Source: UMGS1052 sp045580005
Lineage (GTDB): Bacteria; Bacillota; Clostridia; Oscillospirales; CAG-382
Reading direction: 5' to 3'
Assembly: GCA_045580005.1 (NCBI GenBank)
Contig: JAZNMZ010000015.1
Coordinates: forward strand, 1 to 21,458
Length of the DNA: 21,458 bases
Position 1 is the first letter of the stretch. Each line of letters begins with the position of its first letter. The notes beneath the pieces were generated by a model, which saw nothing but the letters and a program-made list of their open reading frames with translations, searched no databases and was not told the origin of the DNA. Made by a program: the position numbers and the translations under genes. Shown here piece after piece: positions 12,063 through 20,411 of this stretch.

Positions 12063-13868
12063 TTATTCTTCTGTTGCAGAAACCTTGTACTTCTCGTAGT
12101 TCTTGAGCTTTGCGTCAATAAAGCTTGTTGTTCCAAGGAAAGTTGTTTCTGTCTTGGAAAGTTTTCCTGATGTTAAAGTAACATTGTTGATAAAGAACAA
12201 GGGAGCCGCAGGAGCCTGCTCTGCAAGGATTGCTTCTGCCTGCTTGTAGATCTCAAATCTTGCCTTTGCGTTCTTTGCAGTAAGAACACCCGCCATAAGA
12301 GTGTTATATTCTTCATTGTCAAAGCCTGTGATGTGCGGAGCTGACGGCTCAGCATCGTCATCAACCTCAACTACGCTGCCGCTGAAGTCTCTCGCAAAGG
12401 GAGCGAGAATTGAATATGCCTCGGCAGAAAGCGCTGTAAGGTCAAGTGCTATTACATCAAAATCACCTGTTGTAAGGGCATCCTCAAACGCCGATCTAAC
12501 TGTGCTCTTTGTAGACTTTGTGAGAAGTGTCTCGACATTCACTCTGATACCGAGCTGCTTCCATACAGAAGCTACATAATCTGCAACCTCAGATTCCCAT
12601 ACTCTGTCTTTCTGAACCTTGATTGTAAGGCTGCCGCTTGTAACGCCTGCTTCCTTGAGAAGGCTCTTTGCCTGCTCGATATCGCCGGTCTTGGAAATAA
12701 CATCCCCGGCCTGCTTTCTGTATATCTTGCTGTTGGCATTTCCGATAACACCTGTGGGAACAAAGCCTGTTGCGGCCTCAGCGCCTATCATAACCGTATC
12801 ACCCTCAGAGCCATCGTAGCCACCGCTTGCAATTCTGGCAATTTCTTCTCTGTCGAGTGCTATAGAAAGCGCCTTTCTTACTCTTGCGTCAGACAAAAGC
12901 TCGTTATTTGCATTGAAGTAGTATGTGTATGCAGAGTGAGCGGGAACAGAATCTGTCTTTTTCTTGTAAGACTCATATCCTGCAGGCGAGAAGTCGCCGA
13001 CAAAGAATTCCTCTGTATTCTCGTAGCTTGTAATCTGATCGTCAATGTTATTTGTGAAGTTGATGATGATTCTATACGGATTTACATACTTTGTAAAATC
13101 CTGGTCTGCGCCAAGGTTGCGGTAGTATGTAGAGCGTTCGAGAACTATGTTGTCGCTTGTATATGTTTTTACAACAAAAGGTCCGTTTGTAACAAGAGTG
13201 TTGATAGCATCCTCGCCTGCTCTTGTCTTCTTGGTTTCGATAGGCTGAGCCCAGTCGTCATGGCCTGATACATACGACTCACGCAAGGGTGTGAACACAG
13301 GACTTGCGAGTGTCTGAAGGAAGAACTCAACATCTGTAAAGCCCTCCTCAAAGATAATCTCAACCGTCTTGGAGTTAAGAGAAGAAAATCCTACATCGTC
13401 AATAGTAACAAGTCCCTGCTTTGCCTCCTGTGCATTGTAAATCGGGAAAAGAAGTGCTGCTGCAGGATTGCTGTTTTCGGGGGCAAGGAGTCTCTTCCAG
13501 GCATAAATAACATCATCTGCACTGACAGCGATACCGTCCGACCAGCTTGTGTTGCGGAGCTTGATAACGAGCTTCATAAGACCATCGCGCTCATCGAGCT
13601 CGTATTCCCAGTCACTTGCAAGGCCGTTCTTTGTAAGCTTGCCCTTGGAATCAAGTGTTGTAAGACTTTCGTATATAAGGCTGTAATACTTGAGCATATC
13701 AGAGTTGAAGTAAGCTCTGCTCGGGTCAAGGTCATAAGGGAAATCACCGATGTATGCGGTAATCTCAGCGCCCTTGTCAACCTCTTCATTCTCGTTTGTT
13801 CCGGAACAGCCTGCAAAAACACTTATCATACAAAGAGCCGCAAGCATCAACGCCAGTATTTTTTTCAT
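12063..13868 (-). CDS. Family 5 peptide ABC transporter substrate-binding lipoprotein (OppA-like)
   Basis: This encodes 601 residues. Residues 1-20 form a lipoprotein signal sequence with lipobox F-A-G-C21. The SBP_bac_5 fold is shown by an N-terminal DPSRAYFNSDMLKYYSLIYESL, then TWSDG-type LRNTSWSDGIAVSADDVIYAWKRLL (about 105-130), and the hinge-region DARVRKALSIALDREEIA. It would capture peptides outside the membrane and pass them to an ABC permease. No permease or ATPase gene is adjacent, so it is an orphan receptor. AGGAGG lies 12 nt before the ATG, an unusually long spacing with no better start. It has its own promoter and terminator. Confidence 0.93.
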   Translation of the reverse strand: MKKILALMLAALCMISVFAGCSGTNENEEVDKGAEITAYIGDFPYDLDPSRAYFNSDMLKYYSLIYESLTTLDSKGKLTKNGLASDWEYELDERDGLMKLVIKLRNTSWSDGIAVSADDVIYAWKRLLAPENSNPAAALLFPIYNAQEAKQGLVTIDDVGFSSLNSKTVEIIFEEGFTDVEFFLQTLASPVFTPLRESYVSGHDDWAQPIETKKTRAGEDAINTLVTNGPFVVKTYTSDNIVLERSTYYRNLGADQDFTKYVNPYRIIINFTNNIDDQITSYENTEEFFVGDFSPAGYESYKKKTDSVPAHSAYTYYFNANNELLSDARVRKALSIALDREEIARIASGGYDGSEGDTVMIGAEAATGFVPTGVIGNANSKIYRKQAGDVISKTGDIEQAKSLLKEAGVTSGSLTIKVQKDRVWESEVADYVASVWKQLGIRVNVETLLTKSTKSTVRSAFEDALTTGDFDVIALDLTALSAEAYSILAPFARDFSGSVVEVDDDAEPSAPHITGFDNEEYNTLMAGVLTAKNAKARFEIYKQAEAILAEQAPAAPLFFINNVTLTSGKLSKTETTFLGTTSFIDAKLKNYEKYKVSATEE

Positions 13869-13953
13869 GTTAGGTTATACCCTCCTGTGATATTATGGAA
13901 ATGGTTGTAAACTACCGACGCACAGTGCCGGAGTCCATTCAAATACATCATAT

Positions 13954-13982
13954 ATTATAACATTGTTTTTCAAAATCTGCAA
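13954..13982 (-). promoter_or_regulatory. Promoter of the peptide-binding lipoprotein gene
   Basis: On the minus strand TTGCAG (13982-13977), 17 bp, and TATAAT (13959-13954), with a TGT extended -10. The leader is about 85 nt. Confidence 0.7.
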
Positions 13983-14140
13983 GCGAAATCCGAGATATTT
14001 TTTGAGAATTTGTCTTTTGCACAATTATATTTTGATTTGTTGTACAATTTGCATAAAAAACTCTCGGCAAAAATGGGTATAAAAGCCTGCGGAACGGTAA
14101 AAAATACTTGCAAAACATAATTATTTTTGCGGAGGCAGCT

Positions 14141-15472
14141 ATGAAAAAAAACATTTTTGTCAAGGCAGCAAGCGTGATGTGCGTGCTAGTATTTCTCTTT
14201 TTGCTCACTGCAAGCGCTGCGACATACGATCTTTCGACAGGCCTTGATGTTCTGAAAAACAAGGTTGAAGTGAAGAAATGCGGAGTGATGAACACGACCA
14301 TTTCTTTTTCAGAAGCAGACTTTGACAGAATCCTCGGAAAGCCCGAGTATATCAAAATCCTCACTCTCCCCGAGCGCACCTACGGCACGCTGAAGCTCGC
14401 AGGGACAGCGGTAAAGGAGGGCCAGACATTTACACGCGCAAGTCTTACTCAGCTCACCTTTGAGCCGACTCTCAATATGACAAGCACCGCAAGTTTTACT
14501 CTGTGCAATGCAGGCGACAAAAGCGGCAGCTACGGTGTGTGTACCATGTATGTTCTTGAGAGCATAAATCTTGCACCAAAAGCCTCGGAAAACAGCTTTG
14601 AAACACAGAAAAACATCTCGTGTAAGGGGTTTTTAAAGGCATACGACCCCGAGGAGGACGAAATAAGCTATGTCGTTTCCTCATCAGTACGCAACGGCAC
14701 ACTGCAGATTCAGGACGCTTCGGCAGGATGCTTTATTTATACTCCCAAAAAGGACTTTATCGGCAGGGACACATTTTCATACTATGTTGTTGACAAGTAC
14801 GGCAACAAGTCAAAGACGGTGCGCGGTGTTATTCATGTTGTCGAGCGCGAGGCAGAAACGACATTTTATGACATGACAAACCACTGGGCGCACAACAGCG
14901 CGATAAAGCTCGTGGCAAGCGGACTCTTTGATGGTGAAATTATTGACGGCAAGCTCTGCTTCTGCCCTGACAAGGAGGTGTCACGAGGTGATTTTCTCGC
15001 CATGGCGATGATTACCGCAGGACTTGAGGAAAAGGTTGAAAGAGTATCTGTTACAAGCTTTTCCGACGACAGCGAAATCCCCTATAACATCAAAGGCTAT
15101 GCCGAAACAGCTCTTAATATGGGTATTATAAACGGCTATCCCGACGGAGTCGGCGGAGTGCGATTTAAAAGCAGCGAGAGCATAACCAGAAGCGAGGCTT
15201 CGGTGATACTCGCAAGAATCCTCGGAACACCCGCTCCGTCGTATGCAAGAACATTTTCCGACTCGGATTCGGTTCCCGGATGGGCGCAGGAGTCGTTCTC
15301 CTCCCTCTGCCACAGCGGAATACTCTCGGGTACGGGATACGGCGAAATTCTACCCGAAAGCATCCTCACCCGCGCTCAGACTGCGGAAATTCTCAGCAAT
15401 GTCAGCGACTATATTGAGCAGAGCAAAAAAGAAGAAAAAAGAACCATTTTCAATCTCTTTGGTCTACTGTAA
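14141..15472 (+). CDS. Secreted protein with Ig/cadherin-like domain and three S-layer homology domains
   Basis: This encodes 443 residues from the ATG at 14141 (GGAGG 5 nt upstream). An in-frame start at 14108 would add residues before the signal peptide and lacks a binding site. Residues 1-27 are a signal peptide ending A-S-A-A. About 28-145 is an unassigned beta-rich region. About 150-240 resembles the tandem-95/cadherin-like Ig fold, with LKAYDPEEDEISYVV, GTLQI, FIYTPKKDFIGRDTFSYYV and DKYGN. Three SLH units follow: about 243-300 (NHWAHNSAIKLVASGLFDG), 308-366 (GYAETALNMGIINGYPDG, ITRSEASVILARIL) and 370-430 (GWAQESFSSLCHSGILSG, LTRAQTAEIL). SLH triplets bind pyruvylated wall polymers, so the protein should be displayed on the cell surface. 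It is monocistronic. Confidence 0.92.
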   Translation: MKKNIFVKAASVMCVLVFLFLLTASAATYDLSTGLDVLKNKVEVKKCGVMNTTISFSEADFDRILGKPEYIKILTLPERTYGTLKLAGTAVKEGQTFTRASLTQLTFEPTLNMTSTASFTLCNAGDKSGSYGVCTMYVLESINLAPKASENSFETQKNISCKGFLKAYDPEEDEISYVVSSSVRNGTLQIQDASAGCFIYTPKKDFIGRDTFSYYVVDKYGNKSKTVRGVIHVVEREAETTFYDMTNHWAHNSAIKLVASGLFDGEIIDGKLCFCPDKEVSRGDFLAMAMITAGLEEKVERVSVTSFSDDSEIPYNIKGYAETALNMGIINGYPDGVGGVRFKSSESITRSEASVILARILGTPAPSYARTFSDSDSVPGWAQESFSSLCHSGILSGTGYGEILPESILTRAQTAEILSNVSDYIEQSKKEEKRTIFNLFGLL

Positions 15473-15477
15473 GTGAT

Positions 15478-15511
15478 AAAAGAGCAGACACTCTACCGTG
15501 TCTGCTCTTTT
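15478..15511. terminator. Bidirectional terminator between the SLH gene and the NFACT gene
   Basis: A perfect 14-bp stem, AAAAGAGCAGACAC (15478-15491) and GTGTCTGCTCTTTT (15498-15511), encloses the loop TCTACC. Runs of A and T at the base serve both convergent genes. Confidence 0.93.
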
Positions 15512-15520
15512 ATTGTGAAC

Positions 15521-17326
15521 TTATTTTTCATCTGTTCTCATTTCGAGGACTCTTTTTTCGTCGGCTGTGACATACGCGCTGTAATTTGTTTCGTATATTA
15601 CAAAACCCGGCTTTGCACCCGAGGGCTTTTTGATATTGCGTATTTTTGTGTAGTCAACAGCCACATTCGGAATCTTTCTTCCACTTGAGTAGTAGGCGGC
15701 TATCATAGCGCATTCTGTAAAGTCAAGAGCGTCGGGCTCTGCATCTCCGCACAGCATAACGGTGTGCGAGCCGGGCATATTCTTCACATGGAACCAGTAG
15801 TCGTTCTTGCCTGCCTTTACCGTTGTGATATAGTCGTTCTGCAGATTGTTTTTGCCGCAAAGCACCTGCCAGCCTCCGCTTGTGACAAAGGTCATAGGCG
15901 AATAGGTCTTGCTCTGCTTTTGTCTTGTCTGCTTTTTGCCGTGTCCTGCACGCGAGAGCGACTCAAGCTTCTTGCCATAGCCGCTTGCAGAGAGTTCCTC
16001 TCTTATCTCGGCAATATCCTTTTCGGTCTGAGCCTTTGTAAGGCTTTCAAAAACAGTGTCAATATACGCAAGCTCCTGCATTGCCGACTCAAGCTGAATC
16101 TTCAGATTTTCCTCCGCAGATTTTAGCTTGTTGTATTTTTTATAATATTTCTGCGCATTCTGCGACGGGGTAAGATTTACCTCAAGCGAGATTTCAACCT
16201 CAGGCATATCTTCCTTTGAATAGTCAATAACCTTTACTGTCGTCATTCCCTTTTTGAGAAGATATATGCTTGAAGTTATAAGGTCACCGTAGCTGCGGTA
16301 TTTATCCTTTTCTTTGCAGTCGGCAAGGTCCCGGCGCTGGAGCTCAGCTTTTTTGTTTATTCTTGCAGAGGCATTTGTAAGAAGCTTGAGAATGTCCTGC
16401 GATTTTTGTCTTATTCTGTCGGCAAGGTCTTTTTTGCCGTAGTACTCGTCAAGAAGCAGACTGAAGCTGTCGAGCTTTTTTGACACAGCAGAGCTGCCGT
16501 ATTGAAAAATCTCGCAAAAGCTGTATTCAAGCACCTTACCCTGGCTGTCCAAGAGAATAGTGGGGACAAAATTGCCTTTTGAAACATTCCTGTATATTGC
16601 TTCAAAGTTGATAAAAAGATTGTTTGCATCAACCTCGCCAATATACGCCGCCGGGTGCTTTGCGGTGCGGAAAACTATCTCTCTTGCGATAAGCGGAGAA
16701 AGTCCAATATACGCAGACACAAGATACTTGTCGCACGGGTACTCCCCCGAGCAGGCTGCAGAGAATTCTTCAATCTTTGTGACAAACTCCTTCTTTGTTA
16801 CGGTAAGCGGGTTTTCCTTACCGTCGGGAACAGGCAGCGCTTCATACGAAAAGCCGCAGAGAAGCGGTCTTTTTTCGTCAGAAAGTCCCTCGGAAAGCCT
16901 GAGTGCCGACACAACCTTGTTATCCTCGTTACAGAAAACAATATTGCTGTATCTTCCCGTTGTTTCAAGAATAAGATACTTATTTGTCTGGAATCCCAGC
17001 TCGTTGTACGCGCCTATCTCTATTCTCACCGCGCGCTCAAAGCCGAGCTGGGTAATGCTTTTTATTATGCCGCCAGACAAGTGCTTGCGAAGCAACATAC
17101 AGAACATTGGGGGCGAGCTTGGATTTTCCTTTTCGATATTTGTAAGACCCAGTCTTGCAGAGCCTGCCTTTGCGCAGAGAAGAAGTCTGTATGTGTTTTT
17201 TGCGTTTTTGGATAAAATCACAATCTCGTCGCGTTCGGGCTGCTGTATCTTTTCAATTTTAGCACCCGAAAGCACATTATTAAGTTCTTTTACAACAGCT
17301 GCCGTAAGGCCAGCGTCAAATGGCAT
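15521..17326 (-). CDS. rqcH: NFACT-family ribosome quality control protein (RqcH, older name fibronectin-binding protein A)
   Basis: This encodes 601 residues. RqcH binds obstructed 50S subunits carrying peptidyl-tRNA and adds C-terminal alanine tails that mark the stalled peptide for degradation. The NFACT-N domain opens with MPFDAGLTAAVVKELNNVL and covers about 1-200. Helix-hairpin and coiled-coil arms (about 270-450, KSAEENLKIQLESAMQELAY) come next. The C-terminal NFACT-R domain has GGWQVLCGKNNLQNDYIT, DYWFHVKNMPGSHTVM, and a YTKIRNIKKPSGAKPG loop (about 470-590). The conserved Asp-Arg pair of the family, D97-R98 in Bacillus subtilis, is Glu97-Arg98 here (LGFERAV). AGGAG lies 8 nt before the ATG. 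The gene is 24 bp downstream of the NIF3 gene and likely last in that operon. Confidence 0.94.
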   Translation of the reverse strand: MPFDAGLTAAVVKELNNVLSGAKIEKIQQPERDEIVILSKNAKNTYRLLLCAKAGSARLGLTNIEKENPSSPPMFCMLLRKHLSGGIIKSITQLGFERAVRIEIGAYNELGFQTNKYLILETTGRYSNIVFCNEDNKVVSALRLSEGLSDEKRPLLCGFSYEALPVPDGKENPLTVTKKEFVTKIEEFSAACSGEYPCDKYLVSAYIGLSPLIAREIVFRTAKHPAAYIGEVDANNLFINFEAIYRNVSKGNFVPTILLDSQGKVLEYSFCEIFQYGSSAVSKKLDSFSLLLDEYYGKKDLADRIRQKSQDILKLLTNASARINKKAELQRRDLADCKEKDKYRSYGDLITSSIYLLKKGMTTVKVIDYSKEDMPEVEISLEVNLTPSQNAQKYYKKYNKLKSAEENLKIQLESAMQELAYIDTVFESLTKAQTEKDIAEIREELSASGYGKKLESLSRAGHGKKQTRQKQSKTYSPMTFVTSGGWQVLCGKNNLQNDYITTVKAGKNDYWFHVKNMPGSHTVMLCGDAEPDALDFTECAMIAAYYSSGRKIPNVAVDYTKIRNIKKPSGAKPGFVIYETNYSAYVTADEKRVLEMRTDEK

Positions 17327-17350
17327 TTTTTGTTCTCCTAAAAATCTACA

Positions 17351-18118
17351 TTAGTTGCATTCATAAGGGCAGGCTGAATCTGCCGTCATAACCTTTGCGT
17401 CAGGGAAAGCCGCCTCAAGCCGTGAGGCTATTTCGTAAATGACAGGGTTTTCGGTAAAATAGTGTCCTGCATCAAAAAGCGCAATGTCAAAAATTTTTGC
17501 GTCAACAAAGGAATTGTGCGAAAGGTCTGCCGTGATATATGCGTCGGCAACTCCCGCAGCATCGGGCAGAAAGTCTTTTCCTGCTCCTCCGAGCACAGCA
17601 ACCTTTTCGATAATCTTATTCTCGGGAATATACGCTCTCATAGCGCCGCACGAGAGTCTTGCCTTTATGTAATCGGCAAACTCGCTCCCACCGACAGCAC
17701 GCGGCAGTCTTCCCACTCTGCCGAAATCGTTCCTCTCGCCGCCAAAGCCGGAAATGTCGCAAAGCCCCAAAGTTTTTGTCAGCACATCGTTGACACCACC
17801 CTGCGCGCAATCGAGTCTTGTGTGATACGAAAGGACAGAAATTCCGTTTTCGATAAGCTTCTTTGCAACCTTATAGTCGTTGCCCGAAATTCTCTTGAGC
17901 CCTTTGAAAATATACGGATGATGAGTGACGATAAGCTGTGCTCCGACAGCCTTTGCCTCGTCACATATTTTTTCATTTATTTCAAGGCAAACAAGGATGT
18001 TTTTAACATTTTCGCTCAGATTTTCGCAGAGCATTACTCCGTCGTTATCCCACGGCTCGGAATATTCCTTTTTTGCCCATTCACTCATAAAGTTATCAAT
18101 TTTTCTGATTTCAGGCAT
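17351..18118 (-). CDS. NIF3/DUF34 family dinuclear metal protein (YqfO-like)
   Basis: This encodes 255 residues. The family is almost universal, forms hexameric rings and binds two metal ions; its reaction is not firmly known, and a GTP cyclohydrolase I type 2 label is often copied without proof. Metal ligands are visible: His66-His67 in LIVTHHPYIF, His99 and Asp103 in SYHTRLDCA, and His219 and Glu223 in DAGHYFTENP. It lacks the central extra (YqfO-insert) domain, so it is the short form. The ATG is 4 nt after the trmK stop, and its binding site lies within the end of trmK, so translation is coupled. The trmK-NIF3 pairing is conserved in Firmicutes. Confidence 0.93.
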   Translation of the reverse strand: MPEIRKIDNFMSEWAKKEYSEPWDNDGVMLCENLSENVKNILVCLEINEKICDEAKAVGAQLIVTHHPYIFKGLKRISGNDYKVAKKLIENGISVLSYHTRLDCAQGGVNDVLTKTLGLCDISGFGGERNDFGRVGRLPRAVGGSEFADYIKARLSCGAMRAYIPENKIIEKVAVLGGAGKDFLPDAAGVADAYITADLSHNSFVDAKIFDIALFDAGHYFTENPVIYEIASRLEAAFPDAKVMTADSACPYECN

Positions 18119-18122
18119 TTCT

Positions 18123-18866
18123 TTACACTCCGTTTTCTTTGATATACTCCTTCATTTCGGCAAGGAGCTGCGAGTCCTGTTCAAACTCTGCATCATCGAC
18201 ACCTGCGTCTTTTTTTGCAAGTATATTTTTTTGCAAAACAGCATATCTCTTGCGGAAATAGCCGAGAAAAATCTCGCTTTTTGTGTTAAGATTCTTTCTT
18301 CCGAAATAAAGCTCAATCAGACTCGATTTTCTGACAATTCCGTCAAAAACCGCAGATATTACAACATAGTACTTGCCTGCCTCGAGGACAAATCTTTCGT
18401 CAAGAATTCTATATCCAGAGTCAAGATAATTTCTTAGTATCTCAGGCTTTGTCTGAGGCTGGAGTACAAACTTGATTTTTTCTTTTTCCTTGCGTACAAA
18501 AGAGGCGTTTTGAAGAATGTCGCGTATGAGCTCGCCGCCCATACCCGCAATGATAACTCTGTTACACTGCACATCATCAAGTCCTTGCAGTCCGTCTGTT
18601 CTTACAACAGTGATTTTGTCCCGTATGCTCTTGGGACAGGAGGAAATATTATTTCTTGCAATTTCACACGGACCCTCGGCAATGTCGGTAGCGGTTATAT
18701 GGCAAAAAGAGTCAAGCCCTGCGAGATATACCGGCAGCTTTGCGTGGTCTGTGCCGACATCGACGGCAAAGAGCTTGTCTTCCCTTTCTGACAAACGGGC
18801 GGCGGCAAATTCTGCCGCCGCCGATAACCGTTTCCCGATATTATTATTCTTCGGCAAGGTAGGCAT
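18123..18866 (-). CDS. trmK: tRNA (adenine(22)-N1)-methyltransferase
   Basis: This encodes 247 residues from the ATG at 18866 (GGAAAG 4 nt upstream). The frame is open further, to 19001, but those 45 residues would be antisense-like overlap of the DUF1858 gene and are serine/alanine-rich junk; the family starts close to KRLSAAAEFAA. TrmK (YqfN) methylates A22 in the D arm of some tRNAs using SAM. Signatures are FAVDVGTDHAKLPVYL, ATDIAEGPCEIARNNI, VIIAGMGGELIRDIL and FVLQPQTKPEILR. A helical C-terminal domain (about 180-247) follows, ending YIKENGV. It overlaps the end of the DUF1858 gene by 23 nt and is followed after 4 nt by the NIF3 gene. The start codon is less certain than the gene: a TTG at 18857 is possible. 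Confidence 0.9.
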   Translation of the reverse strand: MPTLPKNNNIGKRLSAAAEFAAARLSEREDKLFAVDVGTDHAKLPVYLAGLDSFCHITATDIAEGPCEIARNNISSCPKSIRDKITVVRTDGLQGLDDVQCNRVIIAGMGGELIRDILQNASFVRKEKEKIKFVLQPQTKPEILRNYLDSGYRILDERFVLEAGKYYVVISAVFDGIVRKSSLIELYFGRKNLNTKSEIFLGYFRKRYAVLQKNILAKKDAGVDDAEFEQDSQLLAEMKEYIKENGV

Positions 18867-19047
18867 TGAGCTTTCCGATAAGCTCGTCGGCGTTGGCGCC
18901 GTGCACCATACAAGCCTGCTCGATTGTTTCGCCTCTTGAGGCGGGGCAGCCAAGGCAGTGCATACCGATCTCAAGGAAGAACTTTGAGCAGTCCTTATCA
19001 AAATCGAGAATATCGCCGATTATTGTGTCTTTAGTTACAGTTTTCAT
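18844..19047 (-). CDS. DUF1858 small cysteine-containing protein
   Basis: This encodes 67 residues starting at ATG 19047, with GGAGG 7 nt upstream. The whole protein is one DUF1858 domain: TVTKDTIIGDILDF, then FFLEIGMHCLGCPASRGETIEQAC, then HGANADELIGKLNAYL. It contains the conserved C31-L-G-C34 pair and Cys46. The domain also occurs at the N-terminus of ScdA/RIC-type and hybrid-cluster-related proteins. A redox or metal role is suspected in the family but not proven. It is the first gene of the trmK-NIF3-rqcH cluster and overlaps trmK. Confidence 0.9.
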   Translation of the reverse strand: MKTVTKDTIIGDILDFDKDCSKFFLEIGMHCLGCPASRGETIEQACMVHGANADELIGKLNAYLAEE

Positions 19048-19080
19048 GTTTTTTCCTCCGTTTCTTTTGGTTCGTAATAT

Positions 19081-19109
19081 ATTATATACAAAATTTCTTC
19101 ATTTTTCAA
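19081..19109 (-). promoter_or_regulatory. Promoter of the DUF1858-trmK-NIF3-rqcH cluster
   Basis: On the minus strand TTGAAA (19109-19104), 17 bp, and TATAAT (19086-19081) lie 34-62 nt upstream of the DUF1858 start. It is the only clear promoter for these four genes. Confidence 0.75.
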
Positions 19110-19178
19110 TGCTTTTTTTGATTTAACAAAAATTTTTACCGAAAATCCATTATTATTATATAATTAATGAAAAAACTA

Positions 19179-19207
19179 TTTACTTTTTGAGTTTTAGATG
19201 GTATAAT
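19179..19207 (+). promoter_or_regulatory. Promoter of ruvCAB
   Basis: TTTACT (19179-19184), 17 bp, and TATAAT (19202-19207), with an extended -10 (TGG just before it). No LexA-like box is seen around it. Confidence 0.72.
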
Positions 19208-19226
19208 TGTATAGATATTTACAATT
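19205..19226. promoter_or_regulatory. Inverted repeat at the ruvC transcription start
   Basis: AATTGTA (19205-19211) and TACAATT (19220-19226) are perfect 7-bp arms separated by 8 bp. The left arm overlaps the -10 and the right arm abuts the GGAG of ruvC, so it could be an operator or a small hairpin that masks the binding site. Confidence 0.45.
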
Positions 19227-19240
19227 GGAGATTTATACCT

Positions 19241-19732
19241 ATGATAATTTTGGGCATAGACCCCGGGTACGCCATTGTGGGTTTCGGTCTTATCGGCTAC
19301 ACAAAAGGCAGGTTTTCTGTTATAGAATACGGCTCAGTCACAACCCCTGCACATACAAAGACGGAGCTCAGGCTTGCCGAGATATACGATGGTATATGTG
19401 AGCTTTGCGAAAAGTACAAGCCCGACGCTTTATCAATAGAGGAGCTATTTTTCAACAGCAACGCCAAAACAGCCGTCAATGTGTGCCAGGCAAGAGGTGT
19501 TATACTTCTCGCGGCAACAAAATACCGCATACCGATATATGAGTACACCCCTCTGCAGATAAAGCAGTCTGTAACAGGCTACGGCAGAGCCGAAAAGCAG
19601 CAGGTTATCTCGATGGTGACAACCCTCTTATCACTCGACGCTCCGCCAAAACCCGACGACACGGCAGACGCTCTTGCGGCAGCTATCTGCCACGCATACA
19701 GCTCATCATCACTGCTGTTCGGAATGAAATAA
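19241..19732 (+). CDS. ruvC: Holliday junction resolvase RuvC
   Basis: This encodes 163 residues from ATG 19241; GGAG is 10 nt upstream, and residues added by an earlier start (19187) would overlap the promoter. RuvC cuts four-way junctions symmetrically after RuvAB branch migration. The four acidic residues are in place: Asp7 in LGIDPG, Glu67 in SIEELFF, and Asp140 and Asp143 in KPDDTADALAAAICH. The GYGRAEKQQV loop that contacts DNA is also present. Length is typical. It is first in a ruvC-ruvA-ruvB operon; ruvA begins 17 bp downstream. Confidence 0.97.
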   Translation: MIILGIDPGYAIVGFGLIGYTKGRFSVIEYGSVTTPAHTKTELRLAEIYDGICELCEKYKPDALSIEELFFNSNAKTAVNVCQARGVILLAATKYRIPIYEYTPLQIKQSVTGYGRAEKQQVISMVTTLLSLDAPPKPDDTADALAAAICHAYSSSSLLFGMK

Positions 19733-19749
19733 AATCCAAGGAGAAAGAT

Positions 19750-20379
19750 GTGTTTTACTACTTAAACGGAAAACTGACAATATTGAAGCCCGACGCTGCC
19801 GTCATCGACTGCGGAGGTGTCGGATATCTTCTTTCCATAAGTGCAACAACCTACCAGCGATTACTCAGAACTCACCCACTCTCGCCCGATGGCACTCCAG
19901 ACGGCAAGGACGCTCTGCTTTACACATACTTTTGTGTGAGAGAAGACTCGCAGGAGCTTTTTGGCTTCTATGACGAGGAGGAGTGCACGGTGTTCAAGCT
20001 GCTTATAACAGTGTCTGGCATAGGTCCGAGAGGAGCTCTCTCGATACTGTCGGCGCTCACCCCCTCCGAGATTGCCATTGCCTGCTCAGAGGATGACGCA
20101 AAGGCGATAGCAAGAGCAAACGGTGTGGGACTTAAAACCGCACAAAAGGTAATAATCGAACTTAAGGACAAGATTGCAAACACCATATTCACATCAAGCA
20201 GTGCTCCAGCCGACGACAAGAGTGACACACGCTCGTCGATAGGCGCGGTAAACGATGCGATAAGCGCGCTTTCGGTACTCGGATACTCGAGAGCAGAAGC
20301 TGCAAGAGCTGTTAAGGAATGCGGAAACGGTACTACAGAAGAGCTCATACGCAAGGCTCTGCAAAAACTGATGAAATAA
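19750..20379 (+). CDS. ruvA: Holliday junction helicase subunit RuvA
   Basis: This encodes 209 residues from GTG (19750), with AAGGAG 6 nt upstream; an overlapping ATG at 19748 is out of frame. Domain I is an OB fold (FYYLNGKLTILKPDAAVIDCGGVGYLL). Domain II has two helix-hairpin-helix motifs, VSGIGPRGALSILSAL and ANGVGLKTAQKVIIELKDK. An acidic, variable linker (about 150-165) precedes domain III, NDAISALSVLGYSRAEAARAV, which contacts RuvB. It is slightly longer than the usual 190-200 because of an insert around THPLSPDGTPDGKDALL in the OB fold. Confidence 0.96.
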   Translation: MFYYLNGKLTILKPDAAVIDCGGVGYLLSISATTYQRLLRTHPLSPDGTPDGKDALLYTYFCVREDSQELFGFYDEEECTVFKLLITVSGIGPRGALSILSALTPSEIAIACSEDDAKAIARANGVGLKTAQKVIIELKDKIANTIFTSSSAPADDKSDTRSSIGAVNDAISALSVLGYSRAEAARAVKECGNGTTEELIRKALQKLMK

Positions 20380-20411
20380 GAAAACGCGAAACTTGAAAAG
20401 GAGAAGCTCTC

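Noticed and set aside
13983..14140. Promoter for the SLH protein gene
   Set aside because: TATAAA at 14079 and TACAAT near 14043 are candidate -10 elements, but neither has a correctly spaced -35, so no promoter is called.
18867..19001. 45-residue N-terminal extension of TrmK
   Set aside because: Reads antisense-like, serine/alanine-rich sequence overlapping the DUF1858 gene; the family starts near KRLSAAAEF.
19110..19240. SOS box for ruvCAB
   Set aside because: I looked for GAAC-N4-GTTC-like sites on both strands and found none.
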